Positions 1 through 8,085 of a stretch of DNA of 64,000 nucleotides are shown here, one piece after another. The stretch lies in contig DALYLQ010000001.1 of the NCBI GenBank assembly GCA_031976225.1, positions 1-64,000 on the forward strand, given 5' to 3'. The position numbers and the translations under genes are program-made. The notes beneath the pieces are model-generated. The model was not told where the DNA came from and made no database searches. It was given only the letters and a program-made list of their open reading frames with translations. Within the stretch, counting starts at the first letter, position 1. Every line of letters begins with the position of its first letter. Source of the stretch: UBA10646 sp003456175 (GTDB lineage Bacteria; Bacteroidota; Bacteroidia; Chitinophagales; Chitinophagaceae).

Positions 1-292
1 GTATCGCAAAAGCATTGTGCATCAACGGCGCTACTTGTCCTTTTGATTGTTGTACCAAATCGTTCAAATAGGTGCAGTATTCTTGTAAGTAATGTGCAAT
101 CACTACATCGTTATGCATTTTTAAAGGTATGGTTCTATCATCATTATGTGGCGAAATATAATTGAATACAGCACTCACTTTTTCAAAGCTATACATGGTT
201 TGATGATCGTTGCGTTTTACCACAAAACCCTCTTCAGATTCGTATTCCATTTTATAAATACCCAAATCAAAAACAACCAAATAGGTGTGCAT
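1..292 (-). CDS. Hypothetical protein, N-terminal 97 residues (runs off the window)
   Basis: An open frame on the minus strand starts with ATG at 292 and is still open at base 1, so only the N-terminal part is present. An in-frame TAG lies a few codons upstream of this ATG, which fixes the start to this ATG or a TTG two codons earlier. The peptide begins MHTYLVVFDLGIYKMEY and is rich in aromatic and acidic residues. It has no signal peptide and no motif I recognise. It is divergent from the glycosidase at 400. Coding character is inferred from the uninterrupted frame and the codon use. Function unknown. Confidence 0.6.
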   Translation of the reverse strand, partial: MHTYLVVFDLGIYKMEYESEEGFVVKRNDHQTMYSFEKVSAVFNYISPHNDDRTIPLKMHNDVVIAHYLQEYCTYLNDLVQQSKGQVAPLMHNAFAI

Positions 293-399
293 AAGCAATT
301 GTTTATAAAATACTATCTATCAAAAATAGGCGCTTGTATAGGTGTATGCCAAATTGAAATATTAATTTAGGAGCAACGATTTTTTTCTTTAAAACCCCA

Positions 400-2451
400 A
401 TGCCATATATGATACACTTACGTAAATGTATCGCCAGTTGCACGCTACTATTATTAGCAATCTGCACAAAAGCACAAGACCCATGGGTGATTCAAGCCAA
501 CAACATTAATCCTGCTAATTATTATGGTATTACCGTTGCCAATGGTATGATTGGGGTGGTAAGTGCACCAGAGCCTTTCAAAGTTCGCGAAGTAGTATTA
601 GCAGGTGCTTACGATCAGTACGGCCGAGGCAGGGTAAGTAATTTTTTAAAAAGTTTCAATCTGCTGAATGGTTATCTCGAGATAGATGGCCGCCGACTCG
701 ATGGCAACAACACCAGCAACATGGTGCAATCGCTAGATATGAAAGGCGCAGCATTTACCGCAAGGTTCAAACATGCCGATAAGGCAGAAGTTACTTATAC
801 TTATTACGCATTGCGTCACTTACCCTTTACGGTACTGATGGATGTGCAAGTGAAGGCACTTAAAAATATCACTATAGGAGCAGCAAGCGTTATTGAGGCG
901 CCAGATGCCTTGCGAGATGTGCAGAATTATTACAACGAAATTGATCGGCCGCATGTAACCATATCCTTACTTACGTCTGCTGCAAAAAGCCCAACTGGCA
1001 AGTTATTGATGTGTGCTAGCAATACTTTTTTATTTCAAGAAGGTCATGGTAAAGAGCCGAAAGTAATTCACGAAATGTGGGATAATGCCATGCATTTGGC
1101 TAAGTTTTCAAAAGCACTAAAAGCTGGCGAAACTTATCAATACAGTATTACAGGCAGTAGTATTACCAGCGCACACCACGATGATCCGCTAAACGAAGCC
1201 GAACGCTTAACTATTTATGCCAAATTAGAAGGGCGTGAACGCCTCATACGCTTTCACCAACAAGCATGGAACGAACTTTGGAAAAGTGATATTCAAATAG
1301 AAGGCGATGCACAGGCACAGCAAGATGTGCATAGCATGTTGTACCATTTGTATTCCTTTACACGTGAGGGTACTGCCTATAGCCCTAGCCCTATGGGTTT
1401 AAGTGGGTTAGGTTACAATGGTCATGTGTTTTGGGATACCGAGTTATGGATGTTCCCCGCCATGCTTATTATGCAACCCGCCATGGCTAAAAGCATGCTG
1501 ATGTATCGTTTTGAACGATTAGAAGCGGCTAAAAAAAATGCCTTTGCTCATGGTTATAAAGGAGCTATGTACCCTTGGGAAAGTGCAGCCACCGGCGTTG
1601 AAGAAACACCGGTATGGGCGTTGAGTGGCCCCTTTGAACACCACATTACTGCCGATGTTGCTATTGCATTTTGGAATTACTATTGTGTAACACAAGACAA
1701 GCAATTTCTCCGTGAAAAAGCGTGGCCGGTATTACAAGCCACAGCCGATTTTTGGGCTAGCAGGGTAGAGCGTAATGGCCCCGGCAAGTTCGATATTAAA
1801 AACGTAGTAGCTGCCGATGAATGGGCCGAAAATGTAGATAACAATGCCTTTACCAATGCCGCTGCTAAAGCTAACCTACAAATGGCCAATGCCGCAGCCG
1901 TTATTTTAGGCTTACCAGAAAATAACGATTGGAAGTTGGTAGCAGTGAACATACCCATCTTACAATTTGAAAACGGTGTTACCCGCGAACATGCTACATA
2001 CAAAGGCGAGGGCATTAAGCAGGCCGATGTTAACCTCTTAGCATATCCGCTCAAAGAAGTTACCGATGTTGCTCGTATTAAAGCCGATTTAGAATACTAC
2101 ACTGTAAGGGTGCCAAACGAAGGAACCCCAGCAATGACGCAAGGTGTTTTCGCCCTACTCTACAGTAGGCTTGGCGATGCCGATAAAGCAGCCTTTTGGT
2201 TTAAAGATGCTTACATCCCTAACCTAAACCCGCCGTTTCGTGTAATTGCCGAAACTAAAGGTGGTACAAATCCGTATTTCGCAACAGGTGCTGGTGGTAT
2301 TTTGCAAGCGGTAATCATGGGTTTTGGCGGTATAGAAATTACCCCCAATGGCATTACTCAAATAAAAACCGCATTACCAAAAGGATGGAAAAAAATTACC
2401 ATTACTGGTGCAGGCAGCGAAGAAAAAACCTTTGTTAACAGTGCACCATAA
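400..2451 (+). CDS. Secreted GH65-type glycoside hydrolase
   Basis: This 683-residue protein has the (alpha/alpha)6-barrel sequence of glycoside hydrolase family 65 (trehalases, kojibiose or maltose phosphorylases, and glucosylgalactosyl-hydroxylysine glucosidases). Family landmarks are the FWDTE motif near residue 343 and DEWAENVDNNAFTN near residue 472. The second corresponds to the DEYHENVDNNAYTN block that carries the catalytic acid Glu. The N-terminus carries a signal peptide ending near TKA-QD, so the enzyme is exported, probably to the periplasm. Starts are possible at 400 or at the second ATG at 409. A TTACGTAA-centred short repeat (about 416-428) lies within the signal-peptide codons. 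Whether it hydrolyses or phosphorolyses, and the substrate linkage, cannot be told. No sus-type neighbours are present. Confidence 0.85.
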   Translation: MPYMIHLRKCIASCTLLLLAICTKAQDPWVIQANNINPANYYGITVANGMIGVVSAPEPFKVREVVLAGAYDQYGRGRVSNFLKSFNLLNGYLEIDGRRLDGNNTSNMVQSLDMKGAAFTARFKHADKAEVTYTYYALRHLPFTVLMDVQVKALKNITIGAASVIEAPDALRDVQNYYNEIDRPHVTISLLTSAAKSPTGKLLMCASNTFLFQEGHGKEPKVIHEMWDNAMHLAKFSKALKAGETYQYSITGSSITSAHHDDPLNEAERLTIYAKLEGRERLIRFHQQAWNELWKSDIQIEGDAQAQQDVHSMLYHLYSFTREGTAYSPSPMGLSGLGYNGHVFWDTELWMFPAMLIMQPAMAKSMLMYRFERLEAAKKNAFAHGYKGAMYPWESAATGVEETPVWALSGPFEHHITADVAIAFWNYYCVTQDKQFLREKAWPVLQATADFWASRVERNGPGKFDIKNVVAADEWAENVDNNAFTNAAAKANLQMANAAAVILGLPENNDWKLVAVNIPILQFENGVTREHATYKGEGIKQADVNLLAYPLKEVTDVARIKADLEYYTVRVPNEGTPAMTQGVFALLYSRLGDADKAAFWFKDAYIPNLNPPFRVIAETKGGTNPYFATGAGGILQAVIMGFGGIEITPNGITQIKTALPKGWKKITITGAGSEEKTFVNSAP

Positions 2452-2463
2452 GTAAAGCGGGTA

Positions 2464-2505
2464 CCTTACGGTAAATGATGTACTGCACATTCATTTGCCG
2501 TAAGG
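2464..2505. repeat. Inverted pair of the dispersed 14-bp word
   Basis: CCTTACGGTAAATG (2464-2477) faces CATTTGCCGTAAGG (2492-2505) across 14 bases, just after the glycosidase stop and before the convergent lipoprotein gene. The two arms can form a hairpin of about 14 bp with one G-T pair. It may act as a bidirectional terminator, but there is no long T run. Confidence 0.75.
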
Positions 2506-2559
2506 TAAAAAATGTTAATTCTATTTTTGGCTACAATGTAATTGATGCAAAGCGTTAGT

Positions 2560-3159
2560 TTAATTTGTAACAACTTTAGAATGTATTGTTACGCCAGATG
2601 CATCCCTAGCATATTCAATGGTTACTGTTTTTCCGGTTGCATCTAAATTCGCAGTAAGAATGCTGCTGGTTTTATTTTCTATGCAGTCTCTCGAGGTACA
2701 AGAGCCGTTACTAGTCCATCCTGCTTTATTGCGGCCGTAGCGAATACCTTCCCAATCAATAGGTGGTAATGAAGATGCATCGTAATCATACGCATTCAGT
2801 ACTTCTTTATTATGTTCATCAAGCACAACAAAGTCTGTGATATATGCAAACTGGTTATTGTAGGTAATTTTAAAATGAACTCGGTCTGCATCTGGATAAT
2901 TCGGTAATAGAGCATCTATCTCGTCAAAGAGAGGCATCAACTTATACTTACACCCGTAATTTATTGCTGCTATCGTTGTTGCATCAAATAGCTTGGTTGA
3001 ATCTTTGTAAAAGCTTGCTCCCTTTTGTTGCGATGTGCCTATCTTAATTTTTTCTTTTTCATAAGGTTTGTCAAGATCGGTATTTTGTTCTGCCTGCTTT
3101 TTGCAGCCTAGCGTTACCATTGTTAGTAATATAACAATCGATAAAAGTGTTTTTTTCAT
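2560..3159 (-). CDS. Putative lipoprotein of unknown function
   Basis: A 199-residue protein with a short hydrophobic signal followed by a lipobox (TLGC, Cys19), so it should be lipidated and anchored in a membrane. The mature part has a Lys/Glu/Gln-rich spacer. A globular region follows with paired cysteines (GSCTSRDC) and several beta-strand-like segments. I do not recognise the family. It stands alone: the glycosidase is convergent and the POT transporter lies upstream on the same strand beyond a clear terminator. Expression is therefore probably from its own promoter in the AT-rich stretch 3160-3325. Confidence 0.7.
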   Translation of the reverse strand: MKKTLLSIVILLTMVTLGCKKQAEQNTDLDKPYEKEKIKIGTSQQKGASFYKDSTKLFDATTIAAINYGCKYKLMPLFDEIDALLPNYPDADRVHFKITYNNQFAYITDFVVLDEHNKEVLNAYDYDASSLPPIDWEGIRYGRNKAGWTSNGSCTSRDCIENKTSSILTANLDATGKTVTIEYARDASGVTIHSKVVTN

Positions 3160-3325
3160 ACATTAAGTTTAAAATTAACTGGATAATGCAAATTCGCTTT
3201 GCTTGCGTCTACTCTTTGTATTATAGTGGTTTTTCGATTGCACATCCCCCACTCAAAATATATTTTTTTTATGAAATTATTATTTTTAAATAATTAAAAA
3301 AATTTTTTTTGAATTTTATGTGTTT

Positions 3326-3339
3326 CATTTACCGTAAGG
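3326..3339 (-). repeat. Exact copy of the dispersed 14-bp word
   Basis: CATTTACCGTAAGG lies alone in the AT-rich intergenic stretch between the lipoprotein promoter region and the terminator of the POT transporter gene. Confidence 0.8.
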
Positions 3340-3360
3340 TGAATTTTTAATCTGATAACA

Positions 3361-3396
3361 AATAAAAAAATAAAGGCGGCCATTGGCCGCCTTTAT
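3361..3396 (-). terminator. Intrinsic terminator of the POT transporter gene
   Basis: A 12-bp GC-rich stem (arms 3370-3381 and 3385-3396, loop ATT) is followed on the minus strand by a T-rich tail (3361-3369). It lies 30 bases downstream of the minus-strand transporter stop. Confidence 0.85.
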
Positions 3397-3425
3397 GGTA
3401 AAATGGCTATAAGTGCAATGTAAGC

Positions 3426-5150
3426 TTACTTCACACCGTGCATCATTTTTTTCAACTTCGGGCTTAATACAAACAGTAACAAAGCTGCCACACCACTTAA
3501 TACTACAAACACCATAAAAAACTCAAATAAGTTGTGAATGGTTACACCAGCAAAAGTGGGGTAGGCTGTTTCAATTTTTAGCTTGGCAAGCTCGTCTGCT
3601 TGTGCTGCTGTTAAGGTTGCTTTACCATCGAGCACTTGCTGTAGATCTATTCCTTTTTTAGCTGCTTCTTCAAATTTATCGCCGGTGGGTGGTAATATAG
3701 CACCTAGGGTACCGGCTAAGGCATAGCCCGCAGCATTACCAATAAACCAAACCCCCATTAATAACGATGAAAAACGCTTAGGCGCCAACTTACTTACCAA
3801 CGATAAGCCAATAGGGCTCAAACACAATTCGCCCAACGTATGAAAGAGGTACATCACAAACAACCAGATCACACCCAACTTGCCACTCGTACCCAAATCT
3901 TTCACCTGATAGGCAATAATTAAGTAGCCAATGCTTAACAACGCTAAACCATACGATTGCTTAACGGTGCTGCCCGGCTCCATACCTCGCTTTTGCAGCC
4001 ACAGCCAAAGAATACTAAAAGGTATTGCAAAAGCAATTACAAAAATTGAGTTGGCATTTTGTACGAACGATGGGGGCATGTTCCAACCTAAAAAATTAAG
4101 GTCGGTTTGCTTATCGGCAACAAACGTAAGTGAGCTACCTGCCTGCTCAAAAGCACTCCAGAAAAAGATAACGAAGAAGGCCACAGTGTACATTACCAAA
4201 ATACGGTCACGCTCTACACTCGTAATACTTTTATCAGTTAAAATTAATACTGCCAAGCTAATACCAGCACTGTAAATGAACGGATACACCCAAACTTTAA
4301 TAGGGTTTTGTACCGCAACAGAACTATCAATACTTAAATAGTGAAACCCAAAAAATAAAGCTACCAATAACACTACAACACCACCAATAGCAACCGGAGT
4401 AAATTGTGCTTTCTCTGCCTCATCGCTTTCGGTAGCAGTACTATCAAAAGATGGCTTACCACCAATAGCAGTACCATCGGGAGTAACAATGTATTTGTTT
4501 TTTAAAATATAAAACACCATAGTACCTAACAGCATTGCAACACCTGCCGCCAAAAAGCCCCATTTAAATGCCGTAACATCACGTACTGTTTTTTCAACAC
4601 CGCCCACTATTTCAACACTTTTCACATCTCCAAGAATCGGACAAATGGTCATACCCAATAAGGCACCCACATTAATACCCATATAAAAAATGGTGAAAGC
4701 ACTATCGAGCCGCGTATCGCCTTTCGGATACAAGCTACCCACCATACTCGAAATGTTCGGCTTAAAAAAGCCATTACCCAAAATAATCACGCCCAAAGCA
4801 CCCCACATCATCAGTTTGGCACTTTCAAGGTTGGTGGCATAAGTGTAACCACTGGCAAAAAGCAAAATTTGGCCAATAGCCATAACCAAGCCACCCAACA
4901 TAATACAGTTACGGTTACCTAAGTAACGGTCGCTAATATAGCCACCCAACATAGGCGTTAAATAACATAAACCCAAGAAGCCACCATAAATAATAGAAGC
5001 ATCTTTATCACTAAAAGCAAGAGCGTTCACCAAAAAAAGCGTTAACAAGGCACGCATGCCATAAAAGTTAAAACGCTCCCACATTTCTGTGGTGAACAAC
5101 ACATACAAGCCCTTCGGATGCCCAGTTTGGGCAGGCGCAGCATTCGTCAT
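3426..5150 (-). CDS. POT-family proton-coupled peptide transporter
   Basis: A 574-residue polytopic membrane protein of the proton-dependent oligopeptide transporter family (PTR2/POT, major facilitator fold). The N-terminus carries the ExxERFxxYG proton-coupling motif (EMWERFNFYG, residues about 22-31). It is followed by the GGYISDRYLG loop and the FYMGINVGALLG signature of transmembrane helix 5. About 12-14 hydrophobic segments are visible. The protein should import di- and tripeptides across the inner membrane using the proton gradient. A soluble Lys/Glu-rich insert near residues 490-520 precedes the last helices. The ATG at 5150 is the only reasonable start. It is divergent from obg. Confidence 0.93.
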   Translation of the reverse strand: MTNAAPAQTGHPKGLYVLFTTEMWERFNFYGMRALLTLFLVNALAFSDKDASIIYGGFLGLCYLTPMLGGYISDRYLGNRNCIMLGGLVMAIGQILLFASGYTYATNLESAKLMMWGALGVIILGNGFFKPNISSMVGSLYPKGDTRLDSAFTIFYMGINVGALLGMTICPILGDVKSVEIVGGVEKTVRDVTAFKWGFLAAGVAMLLGTMVFYILKNKYIVTPDGTAIGGKPSFDSTATESDEAEKAQFTPVAIGGVVVLLVALFFGFHYLSIDSSVAVQNPIKVWVYPFIYSAGISLAVLILTDKSITSVERDRILVMYTVAFFVIFFWSAFEQAGSSLTFVADKQTDLNFLGWNMPPSFVQNANSIFVIAFAIPFSILWLWLQKRGMEPGSTVKQSYGLALLSIGYLIIAYQVKDLGTSGKLGVIWLFVMYLFHTLGELCLSPIGLSLVSKLAPKRFSSLLMGVWFIGNAAGYALAGTLGAILPPTGDKFEEAAKKGIDLQQVLDGKATLTAAQADELAKLKIETAYPTFAGVTIHNLFEFFMVFVVLSGVAALLLFVLSPKLKKMMHGVK

Positions 5151-5369
5151 GTTAAAAAGTTAAGTCAGAAAAAATCATAGTTAATGCCCGCCAAAATAGT
5201 AAATAATGCCTTACATATACCAGTTGGTAGTATTTGGGCGTTGCGGCCATGGGGCCGCCGGGCTTTTCGTTTCAATGTGCAACCGCAACAGCGGTTGCCA
5301 TTTCCACTACAATCCCTAACGCAAAGGCAGCAGTTACAAGCAAAATGCAGGCAAGCCAATGTACAAACG
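5151..5369. other. Divergent intergenic region with two hairpins
   Basis: This space between the POT transporter and obg contains two compact inverted repeats: GCGGCC/GGCCGC near 5242-5257, and GCAACCGC-AACA-GCGGTTGC at 5279-5298. Open frames run through it on both strands, but none has a recognisable product. The extension of obg upstream of 5385 is not conserved Obg sequence. It could be leader RNA or a remnant gene. Confidence 0.35.
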
Positions 5370-5377
5370 TATCTTTG
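5370..5377 (+). promoter_or_regulatory. -7 element of the obg promoter (TATCTTTG)
   Basis: TATCTTTG matches the Bacteroidota -7 consensus TAnnTTTG exactly and ends only 7 bases before the obg ATG. Transcription would start at or next to the start codon, which gives a leaderless mRNA and supports 5385 as the start. Confidence 0.6.
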
Positions 5378-5384
5378 TACACAC

Positions 5385-6386
5385 ATGGAAAGAACAAATT
5401 TCATCGATTACATACGTGTATTTTGTAAGAGTGGCCACGGCGGAGCAGGTAGCCGCCATATGATGCGTACCAAATACAACCCAATGGCCGGGCCCGACGG
5501 TGGCGATGGTGGCCGTGGTGGCCATATCATTTTGCGTGGCAACCAACAGTTATGGACACTACTACACTTGCGTTACTACAAAAATGTAATTGCCGACAAT
5601 GGCATGCCTGGCGATAAAAACAATCGTACCGGTGCTCAAGGAAAAGATATCATCATTGAAGTACCGCTTGGTACCGTTGCCCGCGATGAAGAAACAGGCG
5701 AAGTTGCCGTTGAAATTTTAGAAGACGGGCAAGAGTTCATTCTTATGAAAGGTGGCCGTGGGGGCCTGGGTAATAGCAATTTTGCTACCGCAACCAACCA
5801 AGCACCAGAGTATGCTCAACCCGGCGAGCCGGGCGTTGAAGGTTGGAAGCTACTAGAACTAAAAGTACTTGCCGATGTTGGTTTGGTAGGCTTCCCTAAC
5901 GCTGGTAAGAGTACCTTATTAAGTAGTATTAGTGCTGCCAAACCTAAAATTGCTAATTACGCTTTTACTACCCTAACACCGCAATTGGGTATGGTTGAAT
6001 ACAGAGAAGGCAAAAGCTTTTGTATGGCCGATTTGCCCGGTATTATTGAAGGTGCAGCAGAAGGCAAAGGGCTTGGGCATCGTTTCTTAAGGCATATAGA
6101 GCGTAACTCGGTATTGCTTTTTTTAATTCCTGCCGATAGTGCCGATCATGCGAAAGAGTATCATATTTTATTGAACGAGTTGGAAGCTTACAATCCAGAT
6201 ATGCTTCACAAAGACCGTGTTATTGCTATTAGTAAAAGCGATATGCTCGACGATGAGTTGAAGGCTGCCATCGTACAAGAACTCCCGAACGATGTGCCAC
6301 ATTTTTTTATCTCTAGTGTGGCTAATATAGGCTTACAACCTTTGAAAGATGCTTTGTGGCAATTGCTCAATAAGCCTGCGGTGTAA
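5385..6386 (+). CDS. obg: GTPase Obg (ribosome assembly)
   Basis: A 333-residue Obg/CgtA GTPase. The glycine-rich Obg fold (residues about 1-155, with GGDGGRGG) precedes a G domain. That domain has the P-loop GFPNAGKS, switch II DLPG, G4 SKSD (usually NKxD) and G5 SSV. The protein acts in late 50S assembly and in stress signalling. The open frame extends upstream to 5184. The family N-terminus (NFIDYIRVFCKSGHGGAGS), and the promoter element immediately upstream, place the start at the ATG at 5385. It lacks the long C-terminal extension of some Obg proteins. The gene ends just before an exact copy of the 14-bp word. Confidence 0.95.
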   Translation: MERTNFIDYIRVFCKSGHGGAGSRHMMRTKYNPMAGPDGGDGGRGGHIILRGNQQLWTLLHLRYYKNVIADNGMPGDKNNRTGAQGKDIIIEVPLGTVARDEETGEVAVEILEDGQEFILMKGGRGGLGNSNFATATNQAPEYAQPGEPGVEGWKLLELKVLADVGLVGFPNAGKSTLLSSISAAKPKIANYAFTTLTPQLGMVEYREGKSFCMADLPGIIEGAAEGKGLGHRFLRHIERNSVLLFLIPADSADHAKEYHILLNELEAYNPDMLHKDRVIAISKSDMLDDELKAAIVQELPNDVPHFFISSVANIGLQPLKDALWQLLNKPAV

Positions 6387-6389
6387 TTA

Positions 6390-6403
6390 CATTTACCGTA
6401 AGG
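6390..6403 (-). repeat. Exact copy of the dispersed 14-bp word after obg
   Basis: CATTTACCGTAAGG starts 4 bases after the obg stop codon, followed by a strong terminator hairpin. Confidence 0.8.
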
Positions 6404-6423
6404 CTTTAATCTAGATAATTTTA

Positions 6424-6463
6424 AAAAGTATTGGGCTCGCCGAAGGCGAGCCCAATACTTTTT
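6424..6463. terminator. Bidirectional terminator with GCTCGCC-GAA-GGCGAGC core
   Basis: A perfect 19-bp inverted repeat with a GAA loop and A5/T5 ends lies between convergent obg and a small minus-strand gene, whose TAA stop touches the right end. It can terminate both transcripts. The core recurs at 35289 and 48986. Confidence 0.88.
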
Positions 6464-6716
6464 AATTCTTATTGCAAATGAAAATAAACGGCTTTAGTTC
6501 TTTCGCTCTAATCATTTGCTGTATTAGGTGCGGTTTCTTAATAATTTTATGCTTGTTCAAATCGAGCACTTCTGAAGCTTTGCAAAACACTTCAAAATTC
6601 TCAACACTATACAAAATATCATTCAATTGGTCGAGCATCGCATTCACTTGTTGTTCGTTCAACAAGTTGCGTTTAGCAAGTACTAACAAATCTCTGTTCC
6701 AAGCATTACCGTTCAT
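6462..6716 (-). CDS. Small hypothetical protein (84 aa)
   Basis: An 84-residue frame starts with MNGNAWNRDLL and is rich in Leu, Asn and Lys with predicted helices. It has no signal peptide and no recognised domain. Its stop codon abuts the bidirectional terminator at 6424-6463, as expected for a real convergent gene. The small lipoprotein gene at 6784-6915 lies 67 bases upstream on the same strand, so the two may be cotranscribed. The reverse strand of this region also has an open frame, so reality rests on position and codon use only. Confidence 0.5.
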   Translation of the reverse strand: MNGNAWNRDLLVLAKRNLLNEQQVNAMLDQLNDILYSVENFEVFCKASEVLDLNKHKIIKKPHLIQQMIRAKELKPFIFICNKN

Positions 6717-6783
6717 ACAACAACGTTTAGTTGCATTAAAGAGGGGATTAATGAGGTGGTTCGCTTACTTGTAACTAGGGAAT

Positions 6784-6915
6784 TTAACCTACAGATTTTC
6801 TATTCGGACATCCACATTGCTTGCTATAACTACTCCTGCCAAAAACGCCACAAGAACTTGCCACTATACTTAGCAACAACACAATTATCAAATAATGGTT
6901 TAGTTTCTTCCGCAT
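6784..6915 (-). CDS. Very small Cys-rich lipoprotein (43 aa)
   Basis: This 43-residue protein has a basic N-terminus (MRKKLNH) and a hydrophobic core (LIIVLLLSIVAS). A lipobox with the lipidated Cys at position 22 (ASSC-G) follows. The mature peptide has about 22 residues and contains CGC followed by P-x5-VG. Tiny lipoproteins ending in a GCP...VG-like motif are common in Bacteroidota genomes; this is from memory and their function is unknown. Start and stop are unambiguous (ATG, TAA). It is divergent from the glycosyltransferase at 6967. Confidence 0.65.
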   Translation of the reverse strand: MRKKLNHYLIIVLLLSIVASSCGVFGRSSYSKQCGCPNRKSVG

Positions 6916-6966
6916 AAGGCTTCTAAATTAGCAGTTTTACTGCTGCAAAAATCAAATCGTTGGCTT

Positions 6967-8076
6967 TTGAACCATAAAAAAAGCATAAAAGATAGCACCG
7001 TATTGGTGGCACCACTCGATTGGGGCTTGGGTCATGCTACACGTTGCATGCACATTATCAATGCTTTACTGGCTGCCAACGCCCGTATAATTATTGCCGC
7101 TTCTGGTATGCAGGCCGGTTGGCTACAGCAGCAGTACCCATCGTTAAAAGTGTTGCGAATACCGGGTTACAAGGTGCGTTATGCTAAACGTGGCGTGTTA
7201 TTACCTTGGGTGCTGTTACAGCAATTGCCTCGTATTATTCGTACCATTAAAGCAGAGCATCGGTGGTTACAGCAGGCGGTTAAAAAGTACAATATCGATA
7301 TCGTGCTGTCTGATAATCGTTATGGCTTACACACCAAACAAGTGCCTTGCATTTTTATCACGCATCAGCTCACGATTGCCACCCCCACGGCTATTACTAC
7401 CAAAATAGTGCAGCGCATCAATTACTGTTACATACAACAATTTAGTGCTTGTTGGGTGCCCGATGTTCGCCTTACGGCAAATGCCCTCGCGGGTACATTA
7501 TCGCACCCGCAACAATTACCAACTATACCAGTACATTATATAGGATGGCTTAGCCGCTTACAATCGATACCACAGATAGCTAACAGCGCCATTGATTTTT
7601 TGGTGATGCTAAGTGGTCCTGAACCACAGCGTACAATTTTAGAAACATCGGTTATAAAAGCTGCCGCAGCCATGCCTGAAAAAAAGTTTTTGCTACTGCG
7701 AGCCTTGCCACAAGCGGCCACCACATTAGCTGTGCCCGATAATGTAACAGCGGTGAACCATGCTGATGCTGCTACTATCAGTGCATGGGTGGCTCAAGCT
7801 GAATATATTGTTACCAGAAGTGGTTATACTACATTAATGGAAGTATTACCATTAGGTAAGCGTTGTATTTGTATTCCCACACCGGGGCAAACAGAGCAGG
7901 GGTATCTGGCAACGTATCTCATGCAGCGGCGGTGGGTATTTACCGTAAGGCAATCACAGTTTTCTGAAGCTGTTTTAAAAGCGGCATTATCGTTTGAATT
8001 CGCTGTAATACCGCCGAGTACAACCATAGATATTGCTACACTAGTGGCTGCACACTTAGCAGGCGAAACCTTGTAG
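6967..8076 (+). CDS. Glycosyltransferase of the MurG/GT28-like type
   Basis: A 369-residue protein with a GT-B fold pattern. The N-terminal Rossmann-like segment has VLVAPLDWGLGHATRC, the Gly-rich loop and His typical of GT1/GT28 transferases. A C-terminal domain has the donor-site region (TRSGYTTLMEVLPLGKRCICIPTPGQTEQ). It probably transfers a sugar from a nucleotide donor to a lipid or cell-surface acceptor at the inner face of the membrane. The product is unknown. The start is a TTG at 6967, chosen because it places the Gly-rich loop about 20 residues from the N-terminus as in relatives. The 14-bp word occurs twice inside it (7470 as LTAN, 7937 as FTVR). Confidence 0.75.
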   Translation: MNHKKSIKDSTVLVAPLDWGLGHATRCMHIINALLAANARIIIAASGMQAGWLQQQYPSLKVLRIPGYKVRYAKRGVLLPWVLLQQLPRIIRTIKAEHRWLQQAVKKYNIDIVLSDNRYGLHTKQVPCIFITHQLTIATPTAITTKIVQRINYCYIQQFSACWVPDVRLTANALAGTLSHPQQLPTIPVHYIGWLSRLQSIPQIANSAIDFLVMLSGPEPQRTILETSVIKAAAAMPEKKFLLLRALPQAATTLAVPDNVTAVNHADAATISAWVAQAEYIVTRSGYTTLMEVLPLGKRCICIPTPGQTEQGYLATYLMQRRWVFTVRQSQFSEAVLKAALSFEFAVIPPSTTIDIATLVAAHLAGETL

Positions 8077-8081
8077 CTTTG
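8074..8081 (+). promoter_or_regulatory. -7 element of the nadE promoter (TAGCTTTG)
   Basis: TAGCTTTG fits TAnnTTTG and ends 4 bases before the nadE ATG. Its first three bases are the TAG stop of the upstream glycosyltransferase. nadE probably has its own leaderless transcript. Confidence 0.5.
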
Positions 8082-8085
8082 CAGC

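Noticed and set aside
146..370. Plus-strand frame of 74 codons
   Set aside because: It is antisense to the better-supported partial minus-strand gene at 1-292 and has no features.
5184..5384. 67-codon upstream extension of obg
   Set aside because: The Obg family N-terminus begins at 5385 and a promoter element lies between; the extension shows no conserved sequence.
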